A stretch of 64,000 bases of DNA. Origin: Natronosalvus hydrolyticus (GTDB lineage: Archaea > Halobacteriota > Halobacteria > Halobacteriales > Natrialbaceae). Position 1 is the stretch's first letter; each line of letters opens with the position of its first letter. Below the pieces are notes generated by a model. That model saw only the letters and a list, made by a program, of their open reading frames with translations. It was not told where the DNA came from and ran no database searches. Positions 8,611 through 17,778 of the stretch are shown here, piece after piece. The stretch is taken from contig JAOPJZ010000001.1 of the NCBI GenBank assembly GCA_025517525.1, positions 248,001 through 312,000 of the forward strand, in the 5' to 3' direction. Made by a program: the position numbers and the translations under genes.

Positions 8611-9252
8611 ATGGACGTACCGAACGCCATCAAGTGGTCACTGGTGTATCGGGCCGTCGCGACGGGTTCGCTCCTGGCTGGAGTGGCGCTGGTCGCGTTT
8701 GGCTTCGTTTCGGGATTCTGGGGCAGTCTCAACCTGCTGATTAGCGATCCGCTCAATCCCGGTTCGGCGATCGATGCGGCGAATCCGATGGTCACCGTAG
8801 CATTGAGTATCGTCGGTATCGCCGTCTGGCAGTTCGGCAAGACGGTCGCCCTCTTTTATACGTTACCGCGCGCCGCTGGACGACAGGCGGCCAAACAGTT
8901 CGATCGACAGGCACTCAAAAGCGACATCCTGCAGGGGCTCGACGGCCGTCTTTCGGACCTCGAGGAAGACGTCGCTGAAACCCGACGCGCTGTCCAGGAA
9001 ATCAAGCGAGAGCAACACGCAGCGAGTTTTGACGAACGGGAGGCCCTCGAGGGTGAGGACCCACCAGCCCTGGAATCCGCGTCGTCGACCGGCGGCGCGG
9101 CCGGCCGTCGGCCACTCGACGATATCGATCGCTCGAGCGACGAGCGTTCCACCTCGAGCGGAGAACAGCGGACGAACAGGTCATCGCCGCAATCGAGCGG
9201 CCACGCAGACGCCGAAACTGGGCGAGACGAAAACGACCCGGTGTCCCGGTAG
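8611..9252 (+). CDS. Membrane protein with two helices and an acidic coiled-coil tail
   Basis: 213 residues. Two hydrophobic segments (about 12-36 and 60-82) are followed by a charged, probably coiled-coil stretch (residues about 95-140, LSDLEEDVAETRRAVQEI) and a disordered Ser/Asp/Arg-rich tail. Haloarchaea carry many such proteins; no enzymatic motif is visible. The ATG at 8611 sits just before the first membrane helix. Transcribed away from ppsA and towards the phzF-type gene. Confidence 0.7.
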   Translation: MDVPNAIKWSLVYRAVATGSLLAGVALVAFGFVSGFWGSLNLLISDPLNPGSAIDAANPMVTVALSIVGIAVWQFGKTVALFYTLPRAAGRQAAKQFDRQALKSDILQGLDGRLSDLEEDVAETRRAVQEIKREQHAASFDEREALEGEDPPALESASSTGGAAGRRPLDDIDRSSDERSTSSGEQRTNRSSPQSSGHADAETGRDENDPVSR

Positions 9253-9267
9253 CGATTCTACGAACCG

Positions 9268-10176
9268 CTATGAGGCCTCGAGAATATCGTCCTCGTCACC
9301 TTCGGGGACGACGATAGTTCCCTCGAGTGCCGTCACGGCTCGGCCGCCGACGCGGATGCCGTTGCCGTCGTGGACGCGCACGCGGACCAGTCCGGGCCGG
9401 TCTACGTAGTAGCCTTGCTCGAGGCGCAGTTCCTCGGGCGTGGGATCGAAGGCACCGTAGCGGTCGAGATACGCACTGACTGCCCCGCTCGCGGTGCCAG
9501 TAACGGGGTCTTCGGGAACACCCGCGGCGGGTGCGAACATCCGTCCGTGCAGGGTCGAGTCGGCCTCGAGGCTGTCGAAGGTAAACAGATAGACGCCGGC
9601 CGCGTCCACCCGTTCGCTGAGGGCTTCGGTGGCGGTCATACCCGGCTCTGCGGAGCCCACGTCGGCGAGGTACGTAATCGGAACGACGAGGAAGGGCAGA
9701 CCGGTGGAGGCGACTGCCAGCGGGAGGTCCGCCGACGCACCCTCGAGTGCGGCCCGGTCGACCCCCAGTGCGTCGGCCACGTCGCCGTACTCGACGTCGA
9801 CCTCCCTGATCGTGGGGGACTCCTGTGTCATCCAGACAGTGCCGTCGGCCTCGACCTCGATATCGAGAATGCCGACGTTGGTCTCGAGCGTCGATGTGCC
9901 CGCCTCGAGCGCCCCCTCTTCGTACAGGGTGGCGAACGACGCGATGGTCGCGTGCCCACAGAGGTCCACCTCCTGGGTGGGCGTAAAGTATCGAATCCGC
10001 CTCTCGGCCTGCGGACTCCCCGTGAGAAACGCCGTTTCGCTGACGGCCATCTCTCGAGCGATGGTCTGCATCTGTCCGTGAGTCAACCCGCTCGCGTCGG
10101 GTACGATGCCGGCCGGATTGCCGGTCAACGGGTCGTCGGTAAACGCGTCAACCTGCAGGATGCGTCTCGTCTCCAT
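9268..10176 (-). CDS. PhzF-family epimerase/isomerase
   Basis: 302 residues with the PhzF duplicated diaminopimelate-epimerase fold. The opening VDAFTDDPLTGNPAGIV, the catalytic Glu in MAVSETAFL, DLCGHATIA (about 70) and EDPVTGTASGAVSAYL (about 220) are all classic. Members isomerise hydroxyanthranilate-like or amino acid substrates; no phenazine genes are present, so this is a general metabolic member. ATG 10176 was chosen over 10206 because METRRILQVDAF is the family start. Confidence 0.88.
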   Translation of the reverse strand: METRRILQVDAFTDDPLTGNPAGIVPDASGLTHGQMQTIAREMAVSETAFLTGSPQAERRIRYFTPTQEVDLCGHATIASFATLYEEGALEAGTSTLETNVGILDIEVEADGTVWMTQESPTIREVDVEYGDVADALGVDRAALEGASADLPLAVASTGLPFLVVPITYLADVGSAEPGMTATEALSERVDAAGVYLFTFDSLEADSTLHGRMFAPAAGVPEDPVTGTASGAVSAYLDRYGAFDPTPEELRLEQGYYVDRPGLVRVRVHDGNGIRVGGRAVTALEGTIVVPEGDEDDILEAS

Positions 10177-10330
10177 ACCCGCGGCGATGGCCGGCGGGGC
10201 AATCAATCCACCGACGCCGAGATGGCCGACGCTGATATGACCGACGCAGGACCCGTCGCTCGAGCCGTCACTTTCGTCGCCAGCGCGACAACGTTATTAT
10301 GCCTGGGGGTAGTATGATAGATGATAACGT

Positions 10331-10813
10331 ATGTACGATTGTATCCTCGTCCCGACGGATGGTTCCTCGGAGGGCGAGCGTGCTGTCGAATACGCGTTCG
10401 ATCTGGCCAGAGCGCACGGTGCAACGGTGCGGGCCATTTACGTGGTGAACGCAGCCAATTACGGAGGGTTGCCGATGGAAACAGCGTGGGATGGGATCAG
10501 CGACGCCCTCAGGGAAGAGGGCCAGGCCGCCGTCGACCGCGTCGTGGAACTGGCTCCCGAAGACGTGACCGTCGAAACACAGGTGCTCGAGGGGTCGCCC
10601 AGCCGCGTCATCGTCTCACAGGCCCAACCGGAGAAATGTGATCTGGTCGTGATGGGAACCCACGGCCGGGGTGGTATCGACCGACTCCTGCTGGGAAGCG
10701 TCGCCGAACGTGTGGTTCGCCGGTCCCCGGTGCCCGTGTTGACCGTTCAGGTCGAGGAACTCGAGGAACGCGAGTCGGAGGTCGCCCAGAACGCGGAGGC
10801 AACCGTCGAATAA
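10331..10813 (+). CDS. Universal stress protein (UspA family)
   Basis: 160 residues, one Usp domain with the ATP-binding pattern G-x2-G-x9-G-S seen in GTHGRGGIDRLLLGS. The N-terminal strand CILVPTDGS is also canonical. It is the only Usp gene in the backbone part of the window; four more lie in the island. A TATA-like TTATTATG lies about 40 bp upstream. It probably binds ATP and acts in stress survival; no specific partner is seen. Confidence 0.9.
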   Translation: MYDCILVPTDGSSEGERAVEYAFDLARAHGATVRAIYVVNAANYGGLPMETAWDGISDALREEGQAAVDRVVELAPEDVTVETQVLEGSPSRVIVSQAQPEKCDLVVMGTHGRGGIDRLLLGSVAERVVRRSPVPVLTVQVEELEERESEVAQNAEATVE

Positions 10814-11013
10814 CTCGAGTTTGCAGCGGTGTGGTTCCATATTGCCGAAGGTGCGGATTCCGGGCTACTATGAGTTCGACATCACTTGGTACACTAATTT
10901 GACCAAATTGATACAAGAATAAGAGCGTTTACTATAATAGTGCAAGCAAATACCGTCGTATTGGGATAAATTATCGCTTGTCACAAAACTTCCCTTAGCC
11001 TGTGAAACCGGCG

Positions 11014-11955
11014 TCAAACCGGTCGTAGATGCTCACAGTCGCCCGCAGTGATCGTCACCGTCTCGCCACCCTCGAGTTCGACGCGTAACGCGCCCGTGTC
11101 GGTGACGTTTCGAGCGACGCCGACGAGCGTTTCGCCATCGCGTTCGACCCGGACGCGCTGTCCGAGCGTGAGCGCGAGGTCCCGCCAGGCCGGGATAACG
11201 CGCTCGAGGTCGTTTCGATAGGTGTCGAATACTTCGAGGACGCGCTGGACGAACCGTCGTCTGTCGATCTCGCCGACTTCTTCGGCGATGCTCGTTGCCT
11301 CGTCGGGTAGGTCGGCGGCGTCAATATTCGCGTTGACGCCGATACCGACGACCAGCCACTCGATACGGTCGGTTTCGCCTTCCATCTCCGTGAGGATGCC
11401 GGCGAGCTTTCGGTACGAACCGTCGTCACCGACCGGGACGATGACGTCGTTCGGCCACTTGATTCCGGCGTTGACGCCGGCCTCCCGAGCCGCAGTTGCG
11501 GTTGCGACGGCCGCGGCGAGCGTGTACTGGGAAGCCCTCGCAAGGGGAATCGTCGGTCGGCAGACGACACTGAGCCACACGCCGCCCGATGGTGCGCGCC
11601 AGGCTCGCTCGAGGCGACCACGTCCGCCGGTTTGTTCGTCTGCGAGGACGGCCACGTCGTTTGCGCCACCCGCAGCCAGCTCGCGGGCGCGGTCGTTCGT
11701 ACTCCCGATGGAATCGTGGTACTCGATTTCGAACGGGGCCTCGAGGTCGTACTCCACGGTGGGGCCCGAATAGCGCTCGACTCCCTCGAGGACATATCCC
11801 GAACCGTCGCTCGCGATGTCGAACCCACCCTCGCGCAAGCCTTCAACGTGTTTCCAGACCGCAGCACGGGAGATATCGAGGGATTCGGCCAGCTCCGGCC
11901 CCGACACCGGCCCACCAGCCAGCGCCTCGAGGACGACGCGTCGTGTCTCGTTCAT
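11014..11955 (-). CDS. birA: Bifunctional biotin-protein ligase and biotin operon repressor
   Basis: 313 residues. Residues about 1-62 form a winged helix (LAESLDISRAAVWKHVEGL); the ligase domain holds the biotinyl-5'-AMP loop GGRGRLERAW, KWPNDVI and KLAGILTEM; the C-terminal SH3-like domain ends the protein. It attaches biotin to carboxylase carrier proteins (acetyl/propionyl-CoA carboxylase, not in this window) and probably represses biotin genes. ATG 11955 fits the family start; the longer frame adds unrelated residues. Three minus-strand genes upstream may form one unit with it. Confidence 0.93.
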   Translation of the reverse strand: MNETRRVVLEALAGGPVSGPELAESLDISRAAVWKHVEGLREGGFDIASDGSGYVLEGVERYSGPTVEYDLEAPFEIEYHDSIGSTNDRARELAAGGANDVAVLADEQTGGRGRLERAWRAPSGGVWLSVVCRPTIPLARASQYTLAAAVATATAAREAGVNAGIKWPNDVIVPVGDDGSYRKLAGILTEMEGETDRIEWLVVGIGVNANIDAADLPDEATSIAEEVGEIDRRRFVQRVLEVFDTYRNDLERVIPAWRDLALTLGQRVRVERDGETLVGVARNVTDTGALRVELEGGETVTITAGDCEHLRPV

Positions 11956-12040
11956 ACCGATAGCGGGGGCCTCGAGGCACTTGAATCGGGCTGGTCGGAC
12001 GACATCCGACGATTTTGTTTCCGTCTCGAGAGACGACACC

Positions 12041-12619
12041 CTACGATTTCGCTTCTCCCTCGAGATACGTCTCGCGCATGGTCTCTTCGAATAGCCCGTC
12101 GGGATTCAGGACGATGGTGACCAGGACGAACGGTTCGCTGACATCGAGGACCCATACGGAAAACGGCGGTGACGCAGATTCGGTTGCTCGAGCGAGCAGT
12201 GGCTCGAGCGGTTTCTCGCCGTCGCGAAACTCGGCGAAGAGGTCGCGCTGGCCGGCCTGTTCGGCGAAGGTGTAGAGGACGCCGTTCGGGCGTCCGTCGG
12301 TATCTCGAGTCACGCTCGCGTTCATCGCCTCGCCGGCCTGTCGAGCCTCGTCGAAACAGGTCTGTGCGGCCTGGAACGTCGGCGCGTCGGTCCGGACGAA
12401 GTGAAATCGGGTCGAGTCCTCGACGGCGAACTCGGCCAATTGGGGCGTGTCGTCGACCCACTCGACGGTCCCTTCGAGTCGATTTCCCACCTCGAGTTCC
12501 CCATCGACGTCCTCGCTAGCGACGTACGTTGGGTCAGCCGCGTTCACCTCGAGCAACAGCCACTCGTCGGCACTTCGGCCGGGGTAGACGCGGAACGTGC
12601 CCTCGGTCGTTGGATGCAT
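12041..12619 (-). CDS. Conserved haloarchaeal protein, unknown function
   Basis: 192 residues, soluble, mixed alpha/beta, acidic. The N-terminal part (GTFRVYPGRSADEWLLLEV, then GNRLEGTVEW) looks like a beta-barrel/OB-like module, followed by a helical region rich in Glu. I recognise it as a haloarchaeal conserved protein found beside birA but know no function. Same strand as birA, 85 bp upstream of it. Confidence 0.65.
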   Translation of the reverse strand: MHPTTEGTFRVYPGRSADEWLLLEVNAADPTYVASEDVDGELEVGNRLEGTVEWVDDTPQLAEFAVEDSTRFHFVRTDAPTFQAAQTCFDEARQAGEAMNASVTRDTDGRPNGVLYTFAEQAGQRDLFAEFRDGEKPLEPLLARATESASPPFSVWVLDVSEPFVLVTIVLNPDGLFEETMRETYLEGEAKS

Positions 12620-12643
12620 ACGTCATCATTGGTGTGCGCTCGG

Positions 12644-13120
12644 TTAATGACGACGAAGCTGTTCGCGCGAAATCTTTCGGGGGTTGCGGGCGTCGTAGAC
12701 GTCGTAGCCAGCAAGGATGGCTGTGGCGAGACCCACAGCAAGCGTCCCCCATCCGAGGAAACCAACTACGCCGATCAACAGCGTCCGGACAACCAGCCAG
12801 ACCCCGAGTGCGACGAGTATCGAGGCGACTGTGGCACTCGCTGGAACGCGATTTCGAACTCGGTAGACGTTGTACCCCGCGCCAATCGCCACGAGGAACC
12901 CGATCACCACGTTGATCGTGACACTCGACTGTGCCCCCTCGACGGTCGGCCAGGCGGCAAGTCCCAGCGAACCGACAACGAGGGCGACGCCGAGGACGAC
13001 GAGACCGGTGGTAGTGGTGCGCTTGCGCTCGACTCGAGTTCCTGACGCGACTCGATATCCCACGGCCGGTGTGCGGTGACTCTCGACAAAAGTCGGGCGT
13101 ACCGTTGCGGTCGATTTCAC
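12644..13120 (-). CDS. Four-helix membrane protein, unknown function
   Basis: 158 residues from a GTG. Four hydrophobic segments at about 38-58, 70-86, 94-112 and 116-134; a polar N-terminus with many Thr/Arg and a basic C-terminal tail (RNPRKISREQLRRH). Function not recognised. 24 bp upstream of the gene at 12041-12619, likely same transcript. The true start could be further downstream, since the first 35 residues are not obviously conserved. Confidence 0.6.
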   Translation of the reverse strand: MKSTATVRPTFVESHRTPAVGYRVASGTRVERKRTTTTGLVVLGVALVVGSLGLAAWPTVEGAQSSVTINVVIGFLVAIGAGYNVYRVRNRVPASATVASILVALGVWLVVRTLLIGVVGFLGWGTLAVGLATAILAGYDVYDARNPRKISREQLRRH

Positions 13121-13245
13121 GGTTCGAGCGGCAGTAATCCGTTGTTTCTTGGTCTGGAGTTGGCAACCGATTCGAGCCGTGCGGGCCGAAACGGACTCGA
13201 GACGCGACCAGTAGCGTTTTTGTCCGGCCGTCCCCTGGCATAGCC

Positions 13246-15903
13246 GTGAACGTACGCGGCACCGTCACGGATGACGTGACGGCTCGAACGGTGTCGACGG
13301 GCCACGGCGAGAGCCAACTCGCCGAGGTGCCACTCCGCCAGGACGACGATAGCGTCGTGACTGTCACCTGTTGGGGGAAGTGGACCGAATCCACGTCACT
13401 GCTCGAGCCGGGCATGGATCTGCTGGTTACCGACGTCGAGGAAGACGAGTTCAACGGTGAGGTGAGATACTCGACGACAGGTGCATCCTACGTGGTGGTC
13501 GAACCGAGTTTTCTGGTCAACGTGACGGCGATCAGAAACTGGGTGGAGTGTCCCAGGCTGTACTATCTGAACAAACTCTCGGGGGTCCCGCTCAACTATC
13601 CGGTTGTCAAAGGGACCATCGTCCACGAAGTGTTCGGGGACCTGCTCCGCGGGCGCGACCTCGAGGCTTCCATCGACGAGCGCGTGGGCGACCGCGGCCT
13701 CGAACTCGGCCTGCTCGGCGAGGGCCCGTCCTCGGTCAAAGAAGACGTCCGAAAAAACGCCTCCGCCATCGAAGGCTGGCTCGAGCAGGGTCGCCTGACC
13801 GAGGACGACGAGTGGCGTTCCGAACAGCTGTTGATCAGCGAAACGTTCGGTATCCGCGGTCGCGCAGACGCGATTCGCCGGGGTGCGCCGGTCGAACTCA
13901 AAACGGGGAAGAACCTCCGGAAGGAGCCGCGATTCAAGGACAAGGTGCAGGCAGCCTGTTATGCCCTGTTGCTCGAGGAACACGGCGACAGCGTCGACAC
14001 GGGGACCTTGCTCTATACGAAAAACTCCGCGCTCGAACGCAACGAGGAGACGGGTGACCTGACGCCGGCCAAGGATTTCTCGATGGGGGCTGGCCTGCTC
14101 AAATACGTCGTCCGCCTTCGGAACGAAATTGCGGCGATGGAGATGTCGGGCTCGATTCCGACGGGCAAGGAGGCCGACGCCAAATGCGAGTACTGCTTCG
14201 AGCGGGACACCTGTATGGTCGTCTCGGGGCGACTGGACCAGGAGTCCAAAGCCGGCCAGATCGGCCAGCCGTTGCCAGATGAAGAACTCGAGCACTTCGA
14301 CCGACTGTATCGAGCCATCGAGGACGAACGCCGGGCCGTCCACCGCGAGTACGCCAAACTCTGGGAACAGAGTGCCGAGGAGCGAGCCGACGACGACCGC
14401 GCGCTGATCGACCTCGAGTTCGTCGACAAACGCGAACTCGAGGGTGGTCGGTGGGAACTCCGCGCTCGTCAGCGCCGACCCGGCACCTCGAAACTCCGGG
14501 AGGGTGACTTGGTACTGGCGAGCGACGGGCACCCTGTTCGTGGCGAGGCCGAACTGGCCCGTATCGAGCGACTCGAGGACGAAATCGTGCTCACAGCGGA
14601 CGAACCCGTCGAGGTCTCCCGTCTCGACGTCTACCCGTCGGAACTGACGACCGACCGCCTGCTCACGGCGCTCCACGACGCACTGTTGAAAGGCGACAGT
14701 CGTCGGAAGGACATCCTCTTCGGGCGGGCTACCCCCGAATTCGAACCGCTCGAGGAGACGTTCATCGACAACAACGCGGCCCAGAACGAGGCCGTCACGA
14801 AAGCCGTGGGTGCCAGGGACTGTGCGCTGATCCACGGGCCGCCGGGCGCCGGAAAGACGTACACCATCGCACAGTCCATCGGCGCGATGATAGACCGCGG
14901 CGAGCGGGTCCTGCTCTCGGCGTTTACCAACCGGGCCGTCGACAACGCCCTCGAGGCGGTCATCGACCACGGCGTCGACCCGGACACTATCGTTCGCGTC
15001 GGCAGCGAAAGCGGGGTCCGAGAGGACATGCAGGGCTACCGCCTCGAGTGGGCCGGCAACCCGGAAACCCGTCTCGCCGAACTCCAGGACGCACAGGTCG
15101 TCGCGGCCACGACGGCCTCGTGTGGGTCGCGAGTAATGAGCGAACAGTCCTTCGACGTGGCGCTGATCGACGAGGCCGCCCAGCTTACGGAACCGGGAAC
15201 GTACGCGGCCACCGAACTCGCCGACCGGTTCGTCCTCGTGGGGGACCACGAGCAGTTGCCGCCGGTCGTCCGGGCCGACACCGACCTCTCGACGTCGCTG
15301 TTCGAACGGCTGGTCGAGTTACACCCCGACGCCGGGGTCATGCTCGACCGCCAGTACCGGATGAACCAGCGGATTCAGGCGTTTTCCTCCCGCGAGTTTT
15401 ACGAGGGTCAGCTTCGCCCCGCCAGTGGTGAGGTCGCCAGTCGGACGCTGGACGACCTCGAGGGGGTATCTCGAACCGCCCTCCCCGACGACTTGCTCGA
15501 CCCAGTTTCGTTCGTCCACGTCGAAGGCGACGGTGAACGCTACACTGACGACGACGAAGCCGACCGAATCGCCGATCTGATAACCACCTACGAGCGCGCT
15601 GGCCTCGAGCGGGAGCAGATCGGCGTTATCGCGCCGTTTCGCGCCCAAGTGTCGACGATTTCGAACCGCGTGCCGAGCGACGTAACCGTCGACACAGTTG
15701 ACCGGTTCCAGGGCTCGAGCAAGGAGGTAATCATCATTTCCTTTACCGCGACCGGGGCCCTCGAGGGCCCGATATTCGAGGATTATCGTCGGATTAACGT
15801 CGCACTGACTCGCCCGAAACGAGGCCTGGTACTGGTCGGGGACCGAAACGCCCTCGAATCGGATCCCACGTATTCTCGAATGCTCGAGTGGGCCGATCGG
15901 TAA
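13246..15903 (+). CDS. Dna2-like nuclease-helicase
   Basis: 885 residues from a GTG. An OB-like N-terminus (to about residue 90) is followed by a Cas4/Dna2 PD-(D/E)XK nuclease: ADAIRRGAPVELKTGK holds the Asp and ExK (about 205-220). Cys in WVECPRLYY (about 99) plus three Cys in CEYCFERDTC (about 313) form a 4Fe-4S site. The C-terminal half is an SF1B helicase: Walker A GPPGAGKT (530), DEAAQ (641), GDHEQLPP (665), QYRMN (702), RFQGSSKE (820), NVALTRPKR. Such enzymes process flaps and broken ends in replication and repair. Every key residue is present, so it should be active. Confidence 0.93.
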   Translation: MNVRGTVTDDVTARTVSTGHGESQLAEVPLRQDDDSVVTVTCWGKWTESTSLLEPGMDLLVTDVEEDEFNGEVRYSTTGASYVVVEPSFLVNVTAIRNWVECPRLYYLNKLSGVPLNYPVVKGTIVHEVFGDLLRGRDLEASIDERVGDRGLELGLLGEGPSSVKEDVRKNASAIEGWLEQGRLTEDDEWRSEQLLISETFGIRGRADAIRRGAPVELKTGKNLRKEPRFKDKVQAACYALLLEEHGDSVDTGTLLYTKNSALERNEETGDLTPAKDFSMGAGLLKYVVRLRNEIAAMEMSGSIPTGKEADAKCEYCFERDTCMVVSGRLDQESKAGQIGQPLPDEELEHFDRLYRAIEDERRAVHREYAKLWEQSAEERADDDRALIDLEFVDKRELEGGRWELRARQRRPGTSKLREGDLVLASDGHPVRGEAELARIERLEDEIVLTADEPVEVSRLDVYPSELTTDRLLTALHDALLKGDSRRKDILFGRATPEFEPLEETFIDNNAAQNEAVTKAVGARDCALIHGPPGAGKTYTIAQSIGAMIDRGERVLLSAFTNRAVDNALEAVIDHGVDPDTIVRVGSESGVREDMQGYRLEWAGNPETRLAELQDAQVVAATTASCGSRVMSEQSFDVALIDEAAQLTEPGTYAATELADRFVLVGDHEQLPPVVRADTDLSTSLFERLVELHPDAGVMLDRQYRMNQRIQAFSSREFYEGQLRPASGEVASRTLDDLEGVSRTALPDDLLDPVSFVHVEGDGERYTDDDEADRIADLITTYERAGLEREQIGVIAPFRAQVSTISNRVPSDVTVDTVDRFQGSSKEVIIISFTATGALEGPIFEDYRRINVALTRPKRGLVLVGDRNALESDPTYSRMLEWADR

Positions 15904-15935
15904 CGTTTTTATTACACTCCTGAGTGGTGAATCCC

Positions 15936-16832
15936 ATGCGGCTCGAGGGGCCAAGTGCGACGATTCGAGAAGCGGTTTCGGACGAATACGTCGACATCGT
16001 CGTCGCGGTTACCGAACTTGGTAGTCCGACAGTACTGTTGTTTCTCCTGGCGACGCTGTACTGGCTCGTCGATCGACCGCGAACGCTGCTCGTGGTCAGC
16101 TATGCACTCGCTGGGCTGACGGTATTGATCACGGTCAAAGCCGTTCTCGGGATGCCACGGCCGCCGGAATCGCTCTTTCTGATCGAACTCGATGGCGACG
16201 AGTACGGATTTCCGAGCGGCCACACCTTTGCCGCCGTCGTGGTGTATGGCGGCTTGCTTAGGGCGTTCGACCGAACGCGGTCTCTGCCAGCGGTCGTCGG
16301 GGTCTCGGGAATTATCACCCTCGTGGCGCTCTCTCGAGTCGTCCTCGGTCTCCACTATCTCGGGGACGTCGTCGCTGGCGCATTGTTCGGCGTTCTCGCA
16401 CTCGTGATTTTCGGACGACTGGTTCGGGGTGAACCCCGTCGAGGCTTCGCTATCGCAGTTATCTGTTCGGTTCCCGCACTTCTGGTCACCGGTGTCACGT
16501 CCTACACGCTCCTCGGTATTGGCGGTGGGGCCGGGGGAATGTTCGCGGCCAGGTACGTCGACCGTCTACCCGCGCTTCGAAACCGGCTCGAGGGGGCCGT
16601 TCTCTTCGTCTTCGGCTGTACGTTCGTGCTTATCACGGAGGTTGCAATCGATGCGATACCGGCGGCTGGTGGTGGAGTTCTCGAGGCTGGCGGCGGATTC
16701 CTCGAGTTTGCCACTCTCACCCTGATGGGTACACTCTATGGGCTTCAGGTTGCAGGGATTATTCTCGTCCCGGCAGCCATTGGCCGACTCGAGTGGCCGT
16801 TCGCGTCGCCGACGAACTGGAACGGGGCGTGA
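15936..16832 (+). CDS. PAP2-family membrane phosphatase
   Basis: 298 residues, at least seven hydrophobic segments. The three PAP2 motifs are clear: KAVLGMPRP (K-x6-RP), PSGHT, and SRVVLGLHYLGDV (SR-x5-H-x3-D). It dephosphorylates a phosphorylated lipid or prenyl carrier at the membrane outer face; haloarchaeal members may recycle dolichyl diphosphate. ATG 15936 gives an almost leaderless transcript from the TTTTTATT tract at 15905-15912; two GTG codons at 15924 and 15927 are alternatives. Confidence 0.87.
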   Translation: MRLEGPSATIREAVSDEYVDIVVAVTELGSPTVLLFLLATLYWLVDRPRTLLVVSYALAGLTVLITVKAVLGMPRPPESLFLIELDGDEYGFPSGHTFAAVVVYGGLLRAFDRTRSLPAVVGVSGIITLVALSRVVLGLHYLGDVVAGALFGVLALVIFGRLVRGEPRRGFAIAVICSVPALLVTGVTSYTLLGIGGGAGGMFAARYVDRLPALRNRLEGAVLFVFGCTFVLITEVAIDAIPAAGGGVLEAGGGFLEFATLTLMGTLYGLQVAGIILVPAAIGRLEWPFASPTNWNGA

Positions 16833-16887
16833 CCGGGCGCGTTCCGGGTCCGATCCTCCTATAAGTAGCAGCTTGCGCTCGAGGGCC

Positions 16888-17493
16888 CTATTCCTCGACG
16901 GTGATGGTTATCTCGTCAGTTTCTCCGAACACTCGGTGTGCGCCGTCAGCGAGTTGGAGACACAGTTCGCGTTCGCCTGGCTCCATCTCGATCTCTCCTT
17001 CGGAACTGCCATCGCCCCAGTGGTAGATGCCGTCTTCCTCGGCTTCTTCACTCGGGCCGGGTGCGACTTCGCCGTCGTCGAAACACTCGCGGTCGACGAG
17101 CACGTGCAGGTGGGCCTCGCCGGCAGCCGGTTCCGCCACTTCGACGAGTTCGACGCCCTCGACTTCCGCTTCGATCTGGACCGGTGATTCGACCGTATCA
17201 CCGTCCTGTGGAGTGACGAACATCGCGGCCGCATCATCGGGTTGGTCGTCGATGTCGTATTCTTCGTCGTCATCGTCTTCCGTGTCATCTGTGTCGTCCG
17301 TGTCATCCTCCATCTCGTCCTCGTCGACGTCATCCGTGTCATCCTCCATCTCGTCGTCATCGAGATCGTCGTCGACATCGTCAGCTACTTCGTCATCGCC
17401 GGGTCCTTCATCTGCACAGCCTGCGATTGCAACCGCACTCATACTCCCTGTTGCCGCAAGCAACCATCGTCGACTGTATCGCTTGGATTCCAT
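16888..17493 (-). CDS. Tat-exported lipoprotein with Asp-rich linker and DUF4399-like domain
   Basis: 201 residues. A twin-arginine signal (KRYSRRWLLAATGS) ends at a lipobox AIAGC, so the mature protein should be a lipid-anchored extracytoplasmic protein. Residues about 27-75 are almost all Asp/Glu, an extended acidic linker typical of halophiles. The C-terminal 115 residues (HLHVLVDRECF, GDGSSEGEI, CLQLADGAH) resemble DUF4399/copper-binding-like beta domains, with one pair of His. Ligand unknown. The start at 17493 gives the correct Tat signal. Confidence 0.75.
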   Translation of the reverse strand: MESKRYSRRWLLAATGSMSAVAIAGCADEGPGDDEVADDVDDDLDDDEMEDDTDDVDEDEMEDDTDDTDDTEDDDDEEYDIDDQPDDAAAMFVTPQDGDTVESPVQIEAEVEGVELVEVAEPAAGEAHLHVLVDRECFDDGEVAPGPSEEAEEDGIYHWGDGSSEGEIEMEPGERELCLQLADGAHRVFGETDEITITVEE

Positions 17494-17778
17494 ACGTGGC
17501 CCAGGTAGGGGAGACGTTTCAGTAGGCACACGCTATTGTATCAATAACGCTGATTTCCATTATCGAGAATCAGTCTCCGAACGCCACGATCGGCACTGTG
17601 GTGGCCTGCAATAGTCTTGTAGCGGCCCCTGGCTCGTGGTGTACGACCGTGGACTACACCCAGCTATGGCTCTCGAGGGTAACGACCACACCAGGTCAGT
17701 CGCCATGTAAAAAACAGGTTACCGACACGCTCGAAGAAAGGGTACTCGAGAACGATACGAAAACGGAACGAGTCGCCG

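Noticed and set aside
13396..15249. 617-residue open frame on the minus strand
   Set aside because: Opposite the Dna2-like gene; no domain pattern and a composition typical of antisense shadows.
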